A stretch of DNA of 64,000 nucleotides, taken from NCBI GenBank assembly GCA_023525715.1, contig CM042012.1:118843798-118907797 (forward strand), read 5' to 3'. The notes below the pieces were generated by a model. The model ran no database searches. It was not told the DNA's origin and was given only the letters and a program-made list of their open reading frames with translations. The DNA is from Cichorium intybus. Lineage: Eukaryota > Streptophyta > Magnoliopsida > Asterales > Asteraceae. This document shows, piece after piece, positions 60,143 through 64,000 of this stretch (position 1 is its first letter; the number at the start of each line of letters is the position of its first letter). A program made the position numbers and the translations under genes.

Positions 60143-61735
60143 GGCTATGGGGTGTGCAAGACTCTCATGACCTCCCAAGACGTCCGCCATATCAGCGACA
60201 TGTCATCAGGACTCCACGACTTCCGTTTTCTTTTCCACGTCATATTTTTATTTTACGTTTTTTGTAATTAAATCAAACATTAAAATTTAATTAAAACTCA
60301 TAATATTCAAATTAAAATTAAAAGACATTACATTAAAATTTAAAAAAAAACGACATTACGTTAAATTTAAAAAAAATTAAATAAAAACGACATTTCCTAA
60401 ATTAAAAAAAAACTACTTCCGCAAATATTTGTTGCGAGCTTTTTCCGTCGTCACTTTGATAGCTTCGAGGTCGTCTTCGGTCCCGGATCGGCTCAACAAC
60501 ACATAATCCAACCGTGTTTCTTGAATTTCGTTGTGGCGGTTGAATTGTTCAACGAAACGGTCGACCTTCTCGACGACATCGTCTTTCGAAGACGAGCCGG
60601 AGGCCGCTCGTTTCGCTCGGTCGCGACCGATCGGCGGCTAGGCGGAGGCATCTCGGATTGCGGTTCGTCTTCGTCATCGAGATCGATCGGGTCGCGAGCA
60701 TCGGAAAGGTCGTTATCTGGGGTCCTCCCACGTTTGGAACCCGAGCTCGAGCGGGCAGAATCGGGAGTTAGTAGCCATTTTGTACCGGTACGCATCAACT
60801 CCCAAGTTTTCAAATGCTTAAAAGCTTTTCCAACTACTCGAGCGTATTGTTCCTTTGCCGTTTTGAAAAGCCCGAAATCGTTTTCGCCACTTCGGCGCAT
60901 GTTGACCAAGTTATTGAAAATTCCGTTGAACTTGGTACATTCGCGACGAAGTTTCCGCCACTTCCCCGTAATACCGTCATTGTTACGGTAAGCCCCATAC
61001 ATCGTCGCATGATAGTGGTCTAAAATGCGTTCCCACAACCTTTTCAAACTTTGGTTATTTCCTTTTGCCGAATCTGAGGAAATAGCGAGCCATGATTTGA
61101 CCAATTGAACCTCTTCGTCGGCCGTCCACGGAACCTTCGTCTCTTGAGCGTTTCGTGTTTTATTACGCGAACTATTATTATTATTATTATTTTGGAGGAA
61201 GACGCGGGCACTGGGGTTTCCATCACGACCTCTTCGGGTGATGCTTGTGCCGGTGGTGATGGAAGCGGTGGCGATTTGTGATAGAAACGGTTGTTGGAAT
61301 GGTGCGTATGGTAAGGTTGTTGCGAGTATTGATATTGGTTCGGTTGTGGTGGATATGGAAACCGGTATCCTTGTTGAGATGAACTCGAAAGCATACTTGT
61401 AAAAGTGCAATTGGGCGAAAAATTGAAATTATATTCGCCACGGGGCATGTTCGGGTTTGACGGGGGGTGTTGGGATCGTTGTCCACCTTTTGAATGTGAA
61501 AATATGTGTGTAAAAATGAGTGTATATATAGTTTGTAAAAATAATTTGTTTTTTTTTAAATACCAACGGCTAGTTGAGTTTGAAAATCGCAGCATTCATG
61601 CGTTATGGGGTAGACCACCCTTGGACGCAGCACTTGAAGAACGCGGGAAGGGGGGGGGGGGGGGTTGTTTGTCACGTCCTCCTTGCTGAAGTGGCAAGAC
61701 GCGGGCCACTTGCGTACGACACACCCCTCTCGGTC
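60143..61735 (-). mobile_element. Harbinger-like element carrying only the Myb-type gene
   Basis: The left end GGCTATGGGGTGTGC follows TAA (60140-60142); the right end, reversed, is GACCGAGAGGGGTGTGTC, followed by TAA (61736-61738). Inverted repeats are imperfect but share GGGGTGTG. The left end matches the Harbinger at 15126, not its neighbour at 58018. A G run of about 15 lies at 61650-61665. Confidence 0.65.
60413..61448 (-). pseudogene. Harbinger ORF1 (Myb/SANT-like protein), two frameshifts
   Basis: Starts MPRGEYNFNFSPNC at 61448 with a Pro/Tyr/Gln-rich N-terminus. The frame shifts within an AAT-repeat encoding Asn (about 61170-61195), then gives the Myb/SANT-like domain: VPWTADEEVQLVKSWLAIS, LWERILDHYHATM, GKWRKLRRECTKFNGIFNN. 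A second shift near 60600 means the true C-terminus lies in another frame (DDVVEKVDRFVEQFN, ending NKYLRK-stop at 60413), past the apparent end at 60493. Known role of this family: DNA-binding partner of the transposase, often annotated glutathione S-transferase T3-like or trihelix-like in plant genomes. Confidence 0.85.
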
Positions 61736-61738
61736 TAA

Positions 61739-61990
61739 GTAAAAAAGAAACACCTCCTATATTGTGCTATGGTTTTGGTAACATCCAATGTTAATTCCCA
61801 ACCTATTGGTAGAGTAGATTTATTAGTACTTTTAGTAGATTATGTTTTATCTGTTTCTCAAAGCCGATAATACATCACTATTTTCGGATGTTTACTAAAA
61901 GCGTGTTGCACAATATGATTATATTAATATTCATTTGATAATGACGGTTTGCTTGTAAGTTGTAACAAAAGAAAAACCAAACACCTTTGC
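61739..61990. other. 3' flank of CXE copy B
   Basis: No element or gene seen. Confidence 0.5.
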
Positions 61991-62986
61991 TCAAATACGA
62001 GAAGTATTATTAACTTGATTAATAAAGGTACAAATTGTGCTGCGCAAAGTACGAGCATTATGACTAGAAAAATTGAAGAGAAAGAACACATGATCTTCTT
62101 GCTTTGACTCCATCATCTCCAACTTTCCTGGCCATCCACTTTTATCCATCAATTCCTTGTAATACAAACCCCTGTCCTTAAAACTATCCTTTTCTGCAAC
62201 ACACAAAAGAATCTTGGAGCAGCCCAAACCGGAAAGATTCGGGTTCTTTTCCGGGTTAAACAACGGGTCATCCAACCCACTCCCTGAAACATTAGCCAAG
62301 TTCCAGAATTGATCGGTATACGTTTTTAACTGCTTATGTTTCCCAAGTTCAGATCCAATCGGTTCATTTCCTCCGAAATATGGGTGAAGAAGGATAATGC
62401 CTTCTAGTTTTATGCCTTGGATCGGTTCTGACCCGGCCCGGATTGCCATGTTATGGGCGATATTCGCTCCGGCGCTATCTCCGGCAAGAAATACCTTCTG
62501 AAAATCACCATAGTCATTTAACCATGGCTCTGGACCACCGTCGTTGCCATGGGTAGCCACCCACTTGATCGCTTCCCACGAGTCGTTGTATCCAGTGGGA
62601 ATTGGATGCTCCGGCGCCAGCCTGTAGTCAACGGAGACGATGATTACGTTTGACTCCGCCGTGATGAGGTTAAGTGTAGGGTGATAGGTAGGAGACGCGG
62701 CGGATTCGACTACGAAACCACCGCCGTGGTAGAAAATCAGAACAGGCAGTTTCCGATCTGGGGATGTGGTTTTGGGAATGTAAAGTCTTGCTGAGAGGTT
62801 GGTTTCCGGTGAGATGACGACGTCTTTTGACTGGACTCCGGTTGAGGGATCGATTCCGGTGGGCACAGTCTTATTGCCCACAAGTCTTTCACATCGGCCA
62901 TCTTTGTGTACTCGTAGAAAGCCATGGATTTGTAGGAGAAATTCTTCGGATGTTATTATCTTTCCCGATCCAAATACAGAAGACAT
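61991..62986 (-). CDS. Carboxylesterase (plant CXE family, alpha/beta hydrolase), copy B
   Basis: Intronless, 331 residues from MSSVFGSG. A 29-codon upstream extension of the open frame is not used in copy A and is probably leader. HGGGF at 87-91, GDSAG with Ser171, Asp267 and His299 give a complete esterase triad. By direct comparison 33 of the first 310 residues differ from copy A, mostly conservatively. The C-terminus CTFINQVNNTSRI has the FINQ motif usual for CXE proteins and is probably the ancestral form. Same strand as copy A, 49 kb apart, with a shared upstream stretch of about 180 bp, so a tandem pair separated by transposons. Substrate unknown. Confidence 0.95.
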   Translation of the reverse strand: MSSVFGSGKIITSEEFLLQIHGFLRVHKDGRCERLVGNKTVPTGIDPSTGVQSKDVVISPETNLSARLYIPKTTSPDRKLPVLIFYHGGGFVVESAASPTYHPTLNLITAESNVIIVSVDYRLAPEHPIPTGYNDSWEAIKWVATHGNDGGPEPWLNDYGDFQKVFLAGDSAGANIAHNMAIRAGSEPIQGIKLEGIILLHPYFGGNEPIGSELGKHKQLKTYTDQFWNLANVSGSGLDDPLFNPEKNPNLSGLGCSKILLCVAEKDSFKDRGLYYKELMDKSGWPGKLEMMESKQEDHVFFLFNFSSHNARTLRSTICTFINQVNNTSRI

Positions 62987-63773
62987 TTTTCGATGATCGT
63001 TAGGAATGATTTTCGATCTGGCGAGTATTAAAGAATGGATTAAGCATGTAGTTGAAAATGACGGAGTAATCACGTATGTATTGTTATATTGAGACTATTT
63101 CGAAAAGACCCTTCAATTATGGGGTATTTGCAGATGAACGCCCTACACTATAAAAAGTTTGAATTATGGTCCCTCCAATAGTTAAAATATTTTAGACGAC
63201 TCGTCATACTTAAGTTAAATCAGTTAAAGTGATACATTATTCGTTAAACGAGGTGTTGCCCAAAAACCTTGTATCTTTCAAATACAATTTGTGACTTAAC
63301 TTATCTTAAAATCGATATTAGCTCGAAGGATGAATTTTAATTGTGTTTAATTAAATAAAATCATACTTCTAAATAATTAATTGATTTATTAAAATCCAAG
63401 TATTAAAATTTATTCATTTTGAAATTAAGCTATATTTAAATAAATAAAAATTTTAATTAACAAAAAAGTTTTAAATCCAGTAATCATAAATTTTAATTAG
63501 TCTAATTTAAAAGTTCTTTAATTTCCATCCAAAAGCTTAAAGTCCATTTTTCTTATATAACTCATTAGGTTAACTGTGTCTGACAATCTACTCAAGAATC
63601 ATGGCCCAAGTTGTCATAACCTTGTATGGCCATGTATTAACCAAATCCAACCTACAGCCCAACTAATAGAGTCTAATTGGACCGGATAACGGGCCCAAAT
63701 CACAATCGGCCCAAAAGGATTTTAACCTAGTCCTAGAGTACAGATAAAAGAGAATGACAGTCAAGGTCAAACC
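62987..63773. other. Upstream flank of CXE copy B
   Basis: The proximal part aligns with the copy A upstream region to about 63170. The rest is AT-rich with no gene or element recognised. Confidence 0.5.
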
Positions 63774-64000
63774 TAGAGGTGGCAAAACCTGACACGACAC
63801 GACAACCCGACACGAACTCGACACGAAATAAACGGGTTTGGGTAAGAGATTTCAACCCGTTTAATTAAACGGGTTGACACGACACGACACGATAATTAAA
63901 CGGGTAAGGTCAGGGTTGAAACTTTCAACTCGAATATGACTCGAAAATGACCCGTTTATTTATATTCAAGTTTTTCTAATTCTTATGTAAATTGGACAGG
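63774..64000 (+). mobile_element. hAT-type MITE, left end, truncated by the window
   Basis: TAGAGGTGGCAAAACCTGAC followed by repeated ACACGACACGAC and AACGGGT motifs, as in many plant hAT MITEs. A perfect 26-bp palindrome at 63852-63877 has core CCCGTTTAATTAAACGGG. The right end lies outside. Confidence 0.5.

Noticed and set aside
62987..63073. 29-codon N-terminal extension of CXE copy B
   Set aside because: Copy A starts at MSSVFGSG without an equivalent extension, and CXE proteins normally start here.

Overview
This is nuclear DNA from a flowering plant. A eudicot is likely, and Asteraceae is my best guess from the overall look of the retrotransposon and PIF/Harbinger proteins; that placement is an impression, not a demonstration. 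No organelle, bacterial or viral genome features are present. The window is dominated by transposable elements at many stages of decay. The only ordinary host genes I can support are two closely related intronless carboxylesterase (CXE) genes on the minus strand, at 11753-12736 and 61991-62986.

Layout. 1-1770: minus-strand Ty1/copia remnant, inserted into the 5' LTR of a plus-strand element without recognisable genes (1771-6307) that carries several minisatellites and a duplicated polypurine tract. 7343-9796: gag half of a plus-strand copia element, inside a segment (block A) that recurs at 30120-31915 (block B). 10492-about 11480: minus-strand hAT (ZMYM1-like) transposase relic containing a LINE tail. 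11516-11772: Stowaway MITE that overlaps the end of the first CXE gene. 14292-14830: copia 5' end remnant. 15126-17015: PIF/Harbinger element with a frameshifted transposase, interrupted by a minus-strand Ty3/gypsy element (17016-25734) whose LTRs are nearly identical but whose internal genes are wrecked. 26121-27383: 5'-truncated L1-type LINE with a 13-bp target duplication. 28405-29649: Mutator-like element with long terminal inverted repeats. 31326-31826: hAT-type MITE whose empty site is preserved in block A.

32991-47909: a CACTA/En-Spm-type gene (Transposase_24-like) cut apart by a nearly full copia element (33219-43721, TSD GAATT) and a 3.4-kb solo LTR (43998-47392). 48288-57870: nearly full Ty3/gypsy element (TSD ACTTT) in what looks like the CACTA tail. 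58018-60071: complete PIF/Harbinger element with an uninterrupted DDE transposase, perfect TTA target duplication and matching termini. 60143-61735: a second Harbinger-like element carrying only the Myb/SANT-type accessory gene, frameshifted. 61991-62986: second CXE gene. 63774-64000: start of another hAT-type MITE running off the window.

The two CXE genes differ at 33 of the first 310 residues by my count (about 89% identical), lie on the same strand, and each has the same non-coding block to its left. I infer an old tandem duplication whose second copy was inflated by about 30 kb of nested insertions. The most interesting single observation is that the last six codons and the stop codon of the first CXE gene come from the terminal inverted repeat of the Stowaway MITE. 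I found no prokaryote-style system, CRISPR array, tRNA or rRNA gene.
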